The notes under the pieces were generated by a model that was not told the DNA's origin, searched no databases, and saw nothing but the letters and a program-made list of their open reading frames with translations. The translations under genes were made by a program, and so were the position numbers. A stretch of DNA of 5,358 bases from Actinomycetota bacterium (lineage in GTDB: Bacteria > Actinomycetota > Actinomycetes > Propionibacteriales > Nocardioidaceae), in assembly GCA_009702305.1 (NCBI GenBank), contig WLIH01000236.1, positions 1 to 5,358 of the forward strand, in the 5' to 3' direction. Positions 1-5,237 of this stretch are shown piece after piece. Within the stretch, counting starts at the first letter, position 1, and each line of letters starts with the position of its first letter.

Positions 1-75
1 ACTAGCGCCGACTCGGCGTCGTTCTTCCGGAAACTAGCGCCGACTCGGCGTCGTTCCTCCGGAAACTAGCGCCGG
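1..75. repeat. 32-bp palindromic tandem repeat, 2.3 copies
   Basis: Unit 1 spans 1-32 and unit 2 spans 33-64. They differ at one base (T25 versus C57). A third copy starts at 65 and matches for 10 bases (65-74) before ending 2 bp from the stop codon of the Mur-like ligase. Each unit begins ACTAGCGCCG and contains the perfect odd palindrome CGCCGACTCGGCG (6-18 and 38-50). Each also has a second dyad around TCCGGA; in unit 1 this is the perfect TTCCGGAA (25-32). A period of 32 bp is close to three helical turns. The array may continue left of the window. It lies just downstream of the ligase gene, so it could act as a transcript end, a REP-like element or a protein-binding array. There is no T-tract of a classical terminator and there are no unique spacers, so it is not a CRISPR array. 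Function is unknown. Confidence 0.9.
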
Positions 76-76
76 G

Positions 77-1759
77 TCAGCGGGCGGCGCGGACCTTGGC
101 GGCGAGGGTCTCGGCGGAGTCGGGCGTGCCGCCGGCCTGGCTGATCCACTCGTAGACGCCCTCCCGGTCGGCGTGGCACATCAGGGCGACGACGTCGCCG
201 GGCAACGCCTGGCCGACCAGTGCGGAGAGGCAGGCAACCTCGGTCGGGTACGCCGGCACTCCGGTGACGCCGACCCGCTCGGCACCGGCGCGCATCAACG
301 TCTCCAGCTCCTCGACGGTGCGCCCCCGTAGGTACTTCTCCTTGTGCCCGATCGCGACCACGTCGCTGTCACGGGCGGCGATCTCGCCGAGCTTCTCGAT
401 CAGGTCGTCGGTGCGGTCCCCCACGACGCCGAGCCCGAGGAGCAGGCGCGCCTCGGGTGCCCGGACGCCGTTCATGATCTCGAAGAGCGCTTCGAGGCCG
501 GCCTCGTTGTGGGCCAGGTCGATCACGACGCTCACCTCGCCGACGGTGAAGAAGTTCATCCGGCCCGGGTTGTGCTCGGCGTCGGGCTGGAAGGTCCGCA
601 GGCCCTCCACCACGCTGGCGCGCGGGATCCCGATCGCCAGCGCCGCCGAGGCAGCCGCGAGCGAGTTCTCGACGTTGAAGCGCGACAGGCCGGCCAAGGT
701 CATCGGCACGTCGACCAGCTCGATCAGCGGGTCCGGATCGGCCCGGGCGGCGAGGACGCAGAGCCAGCCGTCGATCACGCTGGTCGCCCGGCCGCGCGCG
801 TCGAGCACCTCGCGGACCCCGGGTGAGTCCGGGTCGCGCGAGAACACCCAGGGCCGTGCCCGGATGACGGTGCGCATCGCGAGGACCCGCGGGTCGTCGG
901 CGTTGAGCACGGCCCAGCCGCTCTTGCGGGTGATCCGGGGCACCACCGCCTTGACCTCGGCGAGCTGGTCGAGCGTGTCGATGCCCTGCAGCCCCAGGTG
1001 GTCGGCCGAGACGTTGGTGACCACGGAGACGTCGTTGCGGGTCAGGCCGATCCCCTTGAGCAGGATGCCGCCACGGGCCGTCTCGGTGACGGCGAGCTCG
1101 ACCTCGTCGCGCTCGAGGATCCGGCCGGCTCCGCTGGGGCCGGAGTAGTCGCCCGAGTCGATCATCTCTCCGTCGATGTAGATGCCGTCGGTGTTGGACC
1201 ACCCGACGATCCGTCCGTCCGTCCGGGCGATGTGGGCGATCATCCGCGAGGTCGTGGTCTTGCCGTTGGTGCCGGTGACGGCGACGACCGGGATCGCAGG
1301 GGTGATGGTGTGCGGCCTCGGCCCGGGCGGGGTAGCCGAGACCTCGGCGGCCGCGCGCCCGACGGCCTCCTCGACGTCCTCGGCCAGGATCGCGTCGAGC
1401 ACCGACGCCACGGCAGCACCCATCGCCTCGGCCCGGGTGCGGTGCGACCAGGGGAACGCGACCACGATCTGGTGGGGATCGCTGGTCGTGCGCACGCGGA
1501 CGCCGAGGCGGGACGTGCCTGACTCGGTCGCGATCGCGCGCACCAGTCGGGCCACGGCACGCAGCGCGAAGCGCTGGCGGAAGCCGCTCTCCGCAGCGCC
1601 GGGGCGGGCGTCGCGCAGCCCGATCCTGCGGGCGAACCGCGCCGCCGTCTCATCCGATGCGGCAGCCAGCGCACCCACGTCGAGGGTCAGCTTGATGGCC
1701 GCGCGGGGGAAATAGAGGTTGGGTCCCTCGAGGACCCTGAGCTCGACGAGAGAGGACAC
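77..1759 (-). CDS. Mur ligase family protein, cyanophycin-synthetase-like without ATP-grasp domain
   Basis: A 560-residue predicted ATP-dependent amide (peptide) ligase of unknown substrate, probably cytoplasmic. Residues about 4-150 resemble the N-terminal domain of cyanophycin synthetase (opening LRVLEGPNLYFPRAAIKL). The Mur ligase central domain follows directly: P-loop GTNGKTTT (163-170), ETARGGIL (226-233), a Mur-type SADHLG (251-256), possible carbamylated Lys270 in EVKAVV, and FNVENSLAA (361-369). The C-terminal domain shows NPGRMNFF (397-404), DLAHN (414-418), GDRTDD (447-452) and KYLRGR (475-480). CphA normally has an ATP-grasp domain of about 300 residues between the N-terminal and Mur domains; none is present, so ordinary cyanophycin synthesis is unlikely. 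I chose the GTG at 1759 because the CphA-like homology begins immediately after it and a TAGCGT box lies 7 nt upstream; the open frame continues to 2047 only by overlapping fabI. The fabI stop is 17 bp upstream, so read-through is likely, with a possible internal promoter. The domain assignment is firm, the substrate is not. Confidence 0.88.
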   Translation of the reverse strand: MSSLVELRVLEGPNLYFPRAAIKLTLDVGALAAASDETAARFARRIGLRDARPGAAESGFRQRFALRAVARLVRAIATESGTSRLGVRVRTTSDPHQIVVAFPWSHRTRAEAMGAAVASVLDAILAEDVEEAVGRAAAEVSATPPGPRPHTITPAIPVVAVTGTNGKTTTSRMIAHIARTDGRIVGWSNTDGIYIDGEMIDSGDYSGPSGAGRILERDEVELAVTETARGGILLKGIGLTRNDVSVVTNVSADHLGLQGIDTLDQLAEVKAVVPRITRKSGWAVLNADDPRVLAMRTVIRARPWVFSRDPDSPGVREVLDARGRATSVIDGWLCVLAARADPDPLIELVDVPMTLAGLSRFNVENSLAAASAALAIGIPRASVVEGLRTFQPDAEHNPGRMNFFTVGEVSVVIDLAHNEAGLEALFEIMNGVRAPEARLLLGLGVVGDRTDDLIEKLGEIAARDSDVVAIGHKEKYLRGRTVEELETLMRAGAERVGVTGVPAYPTEVACLSALVGQALPGDVVALMCHADREGVYEWISQAGGTPDSAETLAAKVRAAR

Positions 1760-1766
1760 GCGCCCG

Positions 1767-1772
1767 ACGCTA
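1767..1772 (-). promoter_or_regulatory. Candidate internal -10 box (TAGCGT) for the Mur-like ligase
   Basis: On the minus strand TAGCGT is followed by 7 nt (CGGGCGC, 1766-1760) and then the GTG start at 1759. This is the spacing expected when transcription begins at the start codon. The same hexamer and the same 7-nt spacing occur before fabG. No Shine-Dalgarno site is visible here. The box lies in the 17-bp gap after fabI, so it would let the ligase be transcribed apart from fabG-fabI. No -35 element is evident. Confidence 0.45.
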
Positions 1773-1776
1773 CCGG

Positions 1777-2547
1777 TCAGGCACCCATCGCATGGAAGCC
1801 GCCGTCGACATGCACGATCTCCCCCGACGTGGCCGGGAAGAAGTCGCTCAGCAACGCGCAGACGGCCTTCGCCGTGGGCTCCTGGTCGGTGTTGTCCCAT
1901 CCGAGGGGAGCGCGAGAGGACCACATGGCCTCGAGGTCCTCGAATCCGGGGATCGCCTTGGCGGCGAGCGTGCGCAGCGGGCCGGCCGAGACCAGGTTGA
2001 CCCGGATGCCGTCGGGACCGAGATCGCGGGCGAGGTAGCGCGAGCACGACTCCAGGCCGGCCTTCGCGACGCCCATCCAGTCGTAGGCCGGCCAGGCGAC
2101 CGTCGCGTCAAAGGTCAGCCCGACCACGGACCCGCCCGGCCCCATCAACGGCTTGCAGGCTGTGGCGAGCGACATCAGGGAGTACGCCGACACCTGGACC
2201 GCCTGGGCGACGTCGGGCCACGGTCCGGTCAGGAACTTGCCGCCGAGCAGCGTCTCGGGGTTGCCGTAGGCGATCGAGTGGACGACGCCGTCGAGACCGT
2301 CGACGTGCTCGCGCACGAGCTCGGGAAGCCGAGCCAGGTGCTCGTCGTCGGTGACGTCGAGCTCCAGGACGGCGGGCTCCACGGGCAGGCGCTTGGCGAT
2401 GCGCCGGGTGATCCCCAGGGCGCGTCCGAAGTTGGAGATCAGCACGGTCGCGCCCTGCTCCTGCGCGACCTTGGCCGTCGCGAACCCGATCGAGCTGTCC
2501 ATCGTGACCCCGGCGACCAGGATCCGCTTGCCTTCGAGAATGCCCAT
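1777..2547 (-). CDS. fabI: Enoyl-[acyl-carrier-protein] reductase, InhA-type
   Basis: NADH-dependent reduction of trans-2-enoyl-ACP, the last step of each fatty-acid elongation round, in the cytoplasm. At 256 residues it is close to mycobacterial InhA in length. The cofactor region shows VAGVTMDSSIGF (11-22), a loop ISNFGRALGITRRIAKRLP (37-55) and the LDV of the adenine pocket (63-65). HSIAYG (90-95) carries Ser91, equivalent to InhA Ser94. The catalytic pair is Tyr155 and Lys162 with six residues between them, the spacing of the FabI/InhA branch of SDRs (ordinary SDRs have three). AGPLRTLAAKAI (188-199) matches the InhA substrate-loop region. The ATG at 2547 has an AGGAG 7 nt upstream. fabG ends 33 bp upstream, so the two are almost certainly co-transcribed. 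The symbol inhA would fit equally well. Confidence 0.96.
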   Translation of the reverse strand: MGILEGKRILVAGVTMDSSIGFATAKVAQEQGATVLISNFGRALGITRRIAKRLPVEPAVLELDVTDDEHLARLPELVREHVDGLDGVVHSIAYGNPETLLGGKFLTGPWPDVAQAVQVSAYSLMSLATACKPLMGPGGSVVGLTFDATVAWPAYDWMGVAKAGLESCSRYLARDLGPDGIRVNLVSAGPLRTLAAKAIPGFEDLEAMWSSRAPLGWDNTDQEPTAKAVCALLSDFFPATSGEIVHVDGGFHAMGA

Positions 2548-2554
2548 GAGTGTG

Positions 2555-2559
2555 CTCCT
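2555..2559 (-). promoter_or_regulatory. Shine-Dalgarno site of fabI (AGGAG)
   Basis: AGGAG on the minus strand sits 7 nt before the ATG at 2547, inside the 33-bp fabG-fabI gap. fabI and dodecin are the only genes here with a canonical, well-spaced ribosome binding site. This suits a gene translated from the middle of a longer mRNA. Confidence 0.75.
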
Positions 2560-2580
2560 ACCTGAGAGGTTGCGAGTGGT

Positions 2581-3315
2581 TCAGTGACCCATGCCGAGGC
2601 CGCCGTCGACCGGGATCACGGCCCCGGTGACGTAGGCGGCGCCGTCCGAGGCGAGCCAGGTGACGGCCGAGGCGACCTCGTCGGCAGCGGCGTAGCGCCC
2701 CAGGGGCACCTGTGCCCTGATCGTGTCGCGCTGGGAGTCGCTGAGCACGGCGGTCATATCGGTCTCGACGAAGCCGGGCGCGACGACGTTCGCCGTGATC
2801 GACCGGGAGCCGAGCTCACGGGCCAGCGATCGAGCCATGCCGACCAGACCGGCCTTCGACGCGGCGTAGTTGACCTGCCCGGCCGACCCGAGCATGCCGA
2901 CGACCGAGGAGATGAAGATGATCCGGCCACGACGCAGGCGGAGCATGCCCTTGGACGCGCGCTTCGCGAGGCGGAACGAGCCGGTGAGGTTGGTGTCGAT
3001 GACCGAGGACCAGTCCTCTTCCGACATGCGCAGCACCAGCGTGTCGGCGGTGATGCCGGCGTTGGCCACGAGGATCTCCACGGGGCCGTGCGCCGCCTCG
3101 ATCTGGGCGAACGCCGCGTCGACGGCCGCCGGGTCGGTGACGTCGCAGCGCACGTCGAGGGTGCCGTCCGGAGCGCCGCCGCTGCGGGTGGTCACCGCGA
3201 CCCGGTCGCCCTGGGCGACGAACGCCTCGGCGATCGCTCGCCCGATGCCACGGTTGCCCCCGGTCACCAGGACCGAACGGCCTTCCTGCGGGGCCTGCTG
3301 CCTCTCGTCGCTCAC
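2581..3315 (-). CDS. fabG: 3-oxoacyl-[acyl-carrier-protein] reductase (MabA/FabG1-like)
   Basis: NADPH-dependent reduction of 3-oxoacyl-ACP to 3-hydroxyacyl-ACP, the first reduction in type II fatty-acid elongation. The 244 residues form a complete classical SDR. They show the nucleotide-binding TGGNRGIG (18-25), CDVTD (57-61), NAG (85-87), Asn109, catalytic Ser137, Tyr150 and Lys154 (YAASK), and APGFVETDM (179-187). The C-terminus GLGMGH matches my recollection of mycobacterial MabA, and the fabG-then-InhA order is that of mabA-inhA. The start is a GTG at 3315; the first 12 residues precede the SDR fold and have no Shine-Dalgarno site. A TAGCGT box 7 nt upstream instead supports a leaderless start at this GTG. 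A valine codon within LVTGG is a possible but unlikely later start, since it would cut into the Rossmann fold. Confidence 0.95.
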   Translation of the reverse strand: MSDERQQAPQEGRSVLVTGGNRGIGRAIAEAFVAQGDRVAVTTRSGGAPDGTLDVRCDVTDPAAVDAAFAQIEAAHGPVEILVANAGITADTLVLRMSEEDWSSVIDTNLTGSFRLAKRASKGMLRLRRGRIIFISSVVGMLGSAGQVNYAASKAGLVGMARSLARELGSRSITANVVAPGFVETDMTAVLSDSQRDTIRAQVPLGRYAAADEVASAVTWLASDGAAYVTGAVIPVDGGLGMGH

Positions 3316-3322
3316 GCGAGCG

Positions 3323-3328
3323 ACGCTA
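3323..3328 (-). promoter_or_regulatory. Candidate -10 box (TAGCGT) of the fabG operon
   Basis: On the minus strand TAGCGT is separated by 7 nt (CGCTCGC) from the GTG start at 3315. That puts the expected transcription start at or beside the start codon, giving a leaderless mRNA. No good TTGACA-like -35 is seen 16-18 bp upstream. The -10 region adjoins the cluster of GTGAT/ATCAC half-sites, so regulator binding there could block it. Confidence 0.55.
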
Positions 3329-3391
3329 GTGATTACCGAGGGGTACCCGAAATCACCCGGGTCATCACCCGGTGATCAGCGGGGCGATCAC
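3329..3391. promoter_or_regulatory. Half-site cluster (GTGAT/ATCAC) upstream of fabG, candidate operator
   Basis: Five copies of GTGAT or its complement ATCAC lie within 63 bp: GTGAT at 3329-3333 and 3372-3376, ATCAC at 3352-3356, 3364-3368 and 3387-3391. They form several dyads. GTGATT (3329-3334) faces AATCAC (3351-3356). ATCACC-C-GGTGAT is perfect (3364-3376). GTGATC (3372-3377) faces GATCAC (3386-3391). ATCACCCGG is also directly repeated with a 12-bp step (3352-3360, 3364-3372). The segment covers the dodecin-fabG gap up to the fabG -10 box. A regulator of fatty-acid synthesis is a reasonable guess; its family cannot be named from this. Confidence 0.45.
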
Positions 3392-3603
3392 TCGTCGTCC
3401 TCCAGGCGGAAGCCGACCTTCATGCCCACCTGGAAGTGCTCGACGGTGCCGTCCTTGATCTGGCCGCGGACCTGCGTGATCTCGAACCAGTCGCAGTGGC
3501 GCAGCGTCTTGGCCGCCCGCTCGATGCCGTTGCGGACGGCGGCGTCGATGCCCTCGGGCGACGTCCCGACGATCTCGGTGACGCGGTAGGTGCGGTTGCT
3601 CAT
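3388..3603 (-). CDS. Dodecin family flavin-binding protein
   Basis: A 71-residue dodecin, a small protein that assembles into hollow dodecamers binding flavins (FMN, riboflavin or breakdown products) and is thought to store flavin or quench its photochemistry. The whole chain fits the family: TYRVTEIVGTSPEGID at the first strand and helix start, the helix AAVRNGIERAAKTL, then the strands DWFEITQVRGQI, VEHFQVGMKVGFRLED. Trp39 and Gln58 fall where the flavin-stacking Trp and flavin-contacting Gln of known dodecins lie. The ATG at 3603 has GGAGG 7 nt upstream. It shares strand with fabG, 72 bp away, but the dense regulatory region between them suggests separate transcription. Older actinobacterial annotations label some homologues SecE2; that name should not be carried over. 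Confidence 0.95.
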   Translation of the reverse strand: MSNRTYRVTEIVGTSPEGIDAAVRNGIERAAKTLRHCDWFEITQVRGQIKDGTVEHFQVGMKVGFRLEDDE

Positions 3604-3610
3604 CGGGGTG

Positions 3611-3615
3611 CCTCC
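3611..3615 (-). promoter_or_regulatory. Shine-Dalgarno site of dodecin (GGAGG)
   Basis: GGAGG on the minus strand is 7 nt before the ATG at 3603. With the candidate -10 box at 3637-3642 it implies a short 5' leader of about 25-30 nt. Confidence 0.75.
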
Positions 3616-3636
3616 GTGGGTGGTCGTGGGCTGTGC

Positions 3637-3642
3637 ATGCTA
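3637..3642 (-). promoter_or_regulatory. Candidate -10 box (TAGCAT) of dodecin
   Basis: TAGCAT on the minus strand fits TANNNT and lies 33 nt before the dodecin ATG, leaving room for the Shine-Dalgarno site. A weak ATGACT-like -35 is present only at a short spacing of about 15 bp. It is 6 bp from the opposing -10 box at 3649-3654. Confidence 0.4.
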
Positions 3643-3648
3643 CCGACG

Positions 3649-3654
3649 TACAGT
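3649..3654 (+). promoter_or_regulatory. Candidate -10 box (TACAGT) of the DUF3099 gene
   Basis: TACAGT is followed by exactly 7 nt (GGGAGTC) and the ATG at 3662, which fits a leaderless start. The GGGAG in that interval ends only 2 nt before the ATG, too close to act as a normal Shine-Dalgarno site. No clear -35 is visible. Confidence 0.5.
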
Positions 3655-3661
3655 GGGAGTC

Positions 3662-3961
3662 ATGGCCAGGGACCGTGCTCGAGACGACACCGCAGTGCGA
3701 ATCACGACGGCCGCCGAGAGCCGCAACGCCGACATCGCCGTGCGCCAGAAGCGCTACCTGCTGTCGATGAGCCTGCGCTCCGCCTGCTTCGTCGGAGCGG
3801 TCGTCGCGGCGCTGTCGGGTGTCGCCTGGCTGTGGCCGATCCTGATCGCCGGTGCGCTGGTGCTGCCGTACATCGCCGTGGTCCTGGCCAACGTCTCGAC
3901 GACCCGCACCGACGGCTTCGAGTTGCGCAGCGGGATCCAGCACCGCGAGCTGCCGCGGTGA
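3662..3961 (+). CDS. DUF3099 family small membrane protein
   Basis: A 99-residue protein of unknown function. An Arg/Asp-rich N-terminal stretch (1-30, including VRITTAAESRNADIAVRQKR) precedes two adjacent hydrophobic segments at about 40-57 and 59-78, separated by a Trp-Leu-Trp-Pro turn. A short polar tail (79-99) ends HRELPR. The pattern ITTA...D...R..RYL.SM.LR..CF is that of actinobacterial DUF3099 proteins. Two helices with a short turn put both termini on the same face, probably the cytoplasm. The frame is open from 3590, but the family sequence begins at the ATG at 3662 and a TACAGT box sits 7 nt before it. Its stop codon overlaps the start of the next gene, so the two are likely one transcription unit. 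Role unknown. Confidence 0.85.
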   Translation: MARDRARDDTAVRITTAAESRNADIAVRQKRYLLSMSLRSACFVGAVVAALSGVAWLWPILIAGALVLPYIAVVLANVSTTRTDGFELRSGIQHRELPR

Positions 3962-4152
3962 GTGAGCCGGCCGTCTGCTCGTCGAAGGGCTGCCAGGCCT
4001 CGGCGTTGTGGGCCGTGCTCTGGAACAACCCGAAGCTGCACACGCCTGAGCGGCGCAAGACATGGCTCGCCTGCGACGAGCACCGGGGCTCGCTCTCGGA
4101 CTTCCTCGCGGCGCGCGGGTTCTTGAAGGACGTCGTCGCCTTCGAGGGGTGA
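3958..4152 (+). CDS. Small Cys/His protein, possible zinc binder, function unknown
   Basis: A 64-residue protein starting at a GTG whose last two bases, plus the next A, form the stop codon of the DUF3099 gene (overlap GTGA). Translational coupling is likely, and no separate Shine-Dalgarno site is evident. The sequence has Cys7-x4-Cys12 near the start and Cys39-x2-His42 later, a spacing that could hold one zinc ion. The middle is rich in Trp and basic residues (ALWAVLWNNPKLHTPERRKT, then W36), and the C-terminal third looks helical (SLSDFLAARGFLKDV). There is no signal peptide or membrane segment. I recall similar short proteins across Actinobacteria, some misnamed acetone carboxylase; nothing here supports that enzyme, which is far larger. 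The codon use and unusual residue pattern argue for a real gene. Confidence 0.8.
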   Translation: MSEPAVCSSKGCQASALWAVLWNNPKLHTPERRKTWLACDEHRGSLSDFLAARGFLKDVVAFEG

Positions 4153-4163
4153 TCCCCCGGCTC

Positions 4164-5159
4164 TCAGCCGCCGATGGCCGACATAGGACGGTCGGGCTGG
4201 AGGAAGGTCGGGTCGTCGATGCCGTGGCCCGCCGCCTTGCCCAGCATGGCCGTCACCCATCGCTCGGCGAGCTCGTCGTCGCTGGCGCCGGCCCGCATCG
4301 CGGAGCGCAGGTCCGACTCGCTGCGCGCGAAGAGACAGTCCCGCACCTGCCCGTCGGCGGTGAGCCGCACGCGGTCGCAGTCGCCGCAGAAGGGGCGCGT
4401 GACCGAGGCGATGATGCCGACGGTCGCCGGTCCGCCGTCGACGAGGAAGAGCTCGGCCGGTGCGCTGCCGCGTGGCTCGGCGGCCGGCGTCAGCGCATGG
4501 GTCGTGCTCAGCTGCGCGAGGATCTCGTCCGCGGTGACCATCGCCTCGCGGCTCCAGCCGTGCTGGGCGTCGAGGGGCATCTGCTCGATGAAGCGCAGGT
4601 CGTAGCCGCGCTCGAGGCACCAGTCGAGGAGCTCACCGGCCTGGTCGTCGTTCTCACCGCGCAGCAGCACGGCGTTGACCTTGACCGGACCCAGACCGGC
4701 CGCCTGAGCCGCAGCCAGCCCGGCCTCGACGTCGGCGAACCGGTCGCGGCGCGTGATGCGGTGGAAGGTGTCGGCGCGGGCGGTGTCGAGGCTGACGTTG
4801 ACGCGGTCCAGCCCGGCATCGGCCAGGGCACCGGCGACGCGCGTCAGGCCGAGGGCATTGGTCGTGACCGACAGGTCGACGTCGGCGTCCAGCGCGCGCG
4901 CACGTCGCACGATGTCGACCAGGCCGCGCCGCACCAGCGGCTCGCCGCCCGTGAAGCGCACCTCCCGCACGCCGAGGCGCTGGACGGCGATCGCGATCAA
5001 CCGGACGACCTCGTCATCGGAGAGGACCTTGTCGTCGGGCAGCCAGTCGAGACCCTCTGCCGGCATGCAGTAGGAGCAGCGCAGGTTGCACCGATCGGTG
5101 AGTGAGACCCGCAGGTCCGTCGCGATCCGGCCGTGGCGGTCCGCGAGGCTGTGGGTCAT
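4164..5159 (-). CDS. moaA: GTP 3',8-cyclase MoaA (molybdenum cofactor synthesis)
   Basis: A radical SAM enzyme that converts GTP to 3',8-cyclo-7,8-dihydro-GTP, the first step of molybdenum cofactor synthesis; MoaC then forms cyclic pyranopterin phosphate. The 331 residues are full length. The N-terminal cluster motif is Cys24-x3-Cys28-x2-Cys31, the SAM-binding GGEP is at 71-74, and SVTTNALGL is at 97-105. The second, substrate-binding cluster is Cys258-x2-Cys261-x13-Cys275 with RVRL between. The chain ends in the Gly-Gly tail that MoaA needs for activity. The ATG at 5159 has a TAGACT box 6 nt upstream and no Shine-Dalgarno site. It converges on the small Cys/His gene with 11 bp between stops and is divergent from the SURF1 gene. 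No other cofactor gene is in view. Confidence 0.97.
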   Translation of the reverse strand: MTHSLADRHGRIATDLRVSLTDRCNLRCSYCMPAEGLDWLPDDKVLSDDEVVRLIAIAVQRLGVREVRFTGGEPLVRRGLVDIVRRARALDADVDLSVTTNALGLTRVAGALADAGLDRVNVSLDTARADTFHRITRRDRFADVEAGLAAAQAAGLGPVKVNAVLLRGENDDQAGELLDWCLERGYDLRFIEQMPLDAQHGWSREAMVTADEILAQLSTTHALTPAAEPRGSAPAELFLVDGGPATVGIIASVTRPFCGDCDRVRLTADGQVRDCLFARSESDLRSAMRAGASDDELAERWVTAMLGKAAGHGIDDPTFLQPDRPMSAIGG

Positions 5160-5160
5160 G

Positions 5161-5176
5161 GGCCGAGTCTACGGCC
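5161..5176 (-). promoter_or_regulatory. moaA -10 box (TAGACT) framed by an inverted repeat
   Basis: On the minus strand TAGACT (5171-5166) is followed by 6 nt and the moaA ATG, close to leaderless spacing. The hexamer is flanked exactly by GGCCG (5161-5165) and CGGCC (5172-5176) on the plus strand, a 5-bp inverted repeat with the -10 box as its loop. This could be an operator or chance in GC-rich DNA. Confidence 0.45.
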
Positions 5177-5224
5177 GGCACCCACGGCGACCGACCACGC
5201 TCCAGCCGCATCAGGAGGGCCGGA

Positions 5225-5230
5225 TAGCCT
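5225..5230 (+). promoter_or_regulatory. Candidate -10 box (TAGCCT) of the SURF1 gene
   Basis: TAGCCT is followed by exactly 7 nt (CGGGGTC) and the GTG at 5238, matching the leaderless geometry seen at other starts here. An AGGAGG at 5213-5218 is about 20 nt from the start, too far to be its ribosome binding site. Confidence 0.5.
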
Positions 5231-5237
5231 CGGGGTC

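Noticed and set aside
1..74. Relationship between the repeat start ACTAGCG and the fabG promoter sequence CACTAGCGT
   Set aside because: The shared stretch is only 7 bases, and the repeat reads TAGCGC, which does not fit TANNNT. Most likely coincidence.
1..75. CRISPR array at the left edge
   Set aside because: The repeats are directly abutting with no unique spacers, and no cas gene is in view.
264..1148. Long plus-strand open frames opposite the ligase gene
   Set aside because: Low-complexity Ser/Arg/Pro-rich translation, no motifs, and fully opposite a gene with intact Mur motifs. Typical of GC-rich antisense frames.
1760..2047. N-terminal extension of the Mur-like ligase
   Set aside because: The added 96 residues are Arg/Pro/Gly-rich frame noise overlapping fabI. 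The CphA-like homology starts right at the GTG at 1759.
3341..3348. GGGTACCC palindrome upstream of fabG as a separate site
   Set aside because: Eight-base palindromes are common by chance in GC-rich DNA. It lies between the GTGATT and AATCAC arms but shows no other sign of being a site itself.
3364..3376. Terminator for dodecin formed by ATCACC-C-GGTGAT
   Set aside because: Allowing a 3-nt loop leaves only a 5-bp stem, and no T-tract follows on the minus strand. An operator reading fits better.
3958..4152. Acetone carboxylase, as some similar short proteins are named
   Set aside because: Acetone carboxylase is a large multi-subunit enzyme. Sixty-four residues with a possible zinc site cannot encode it.
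4062..5105. 347-codon plus-strand open frame opposite moaA
   Set aside because: It is the antisense shadow of moaA and its translation is Gly/Ala/Val/Arg-rich with no recognisable domain. moaA has all its cluster cysteines and Gly-Gly tail.
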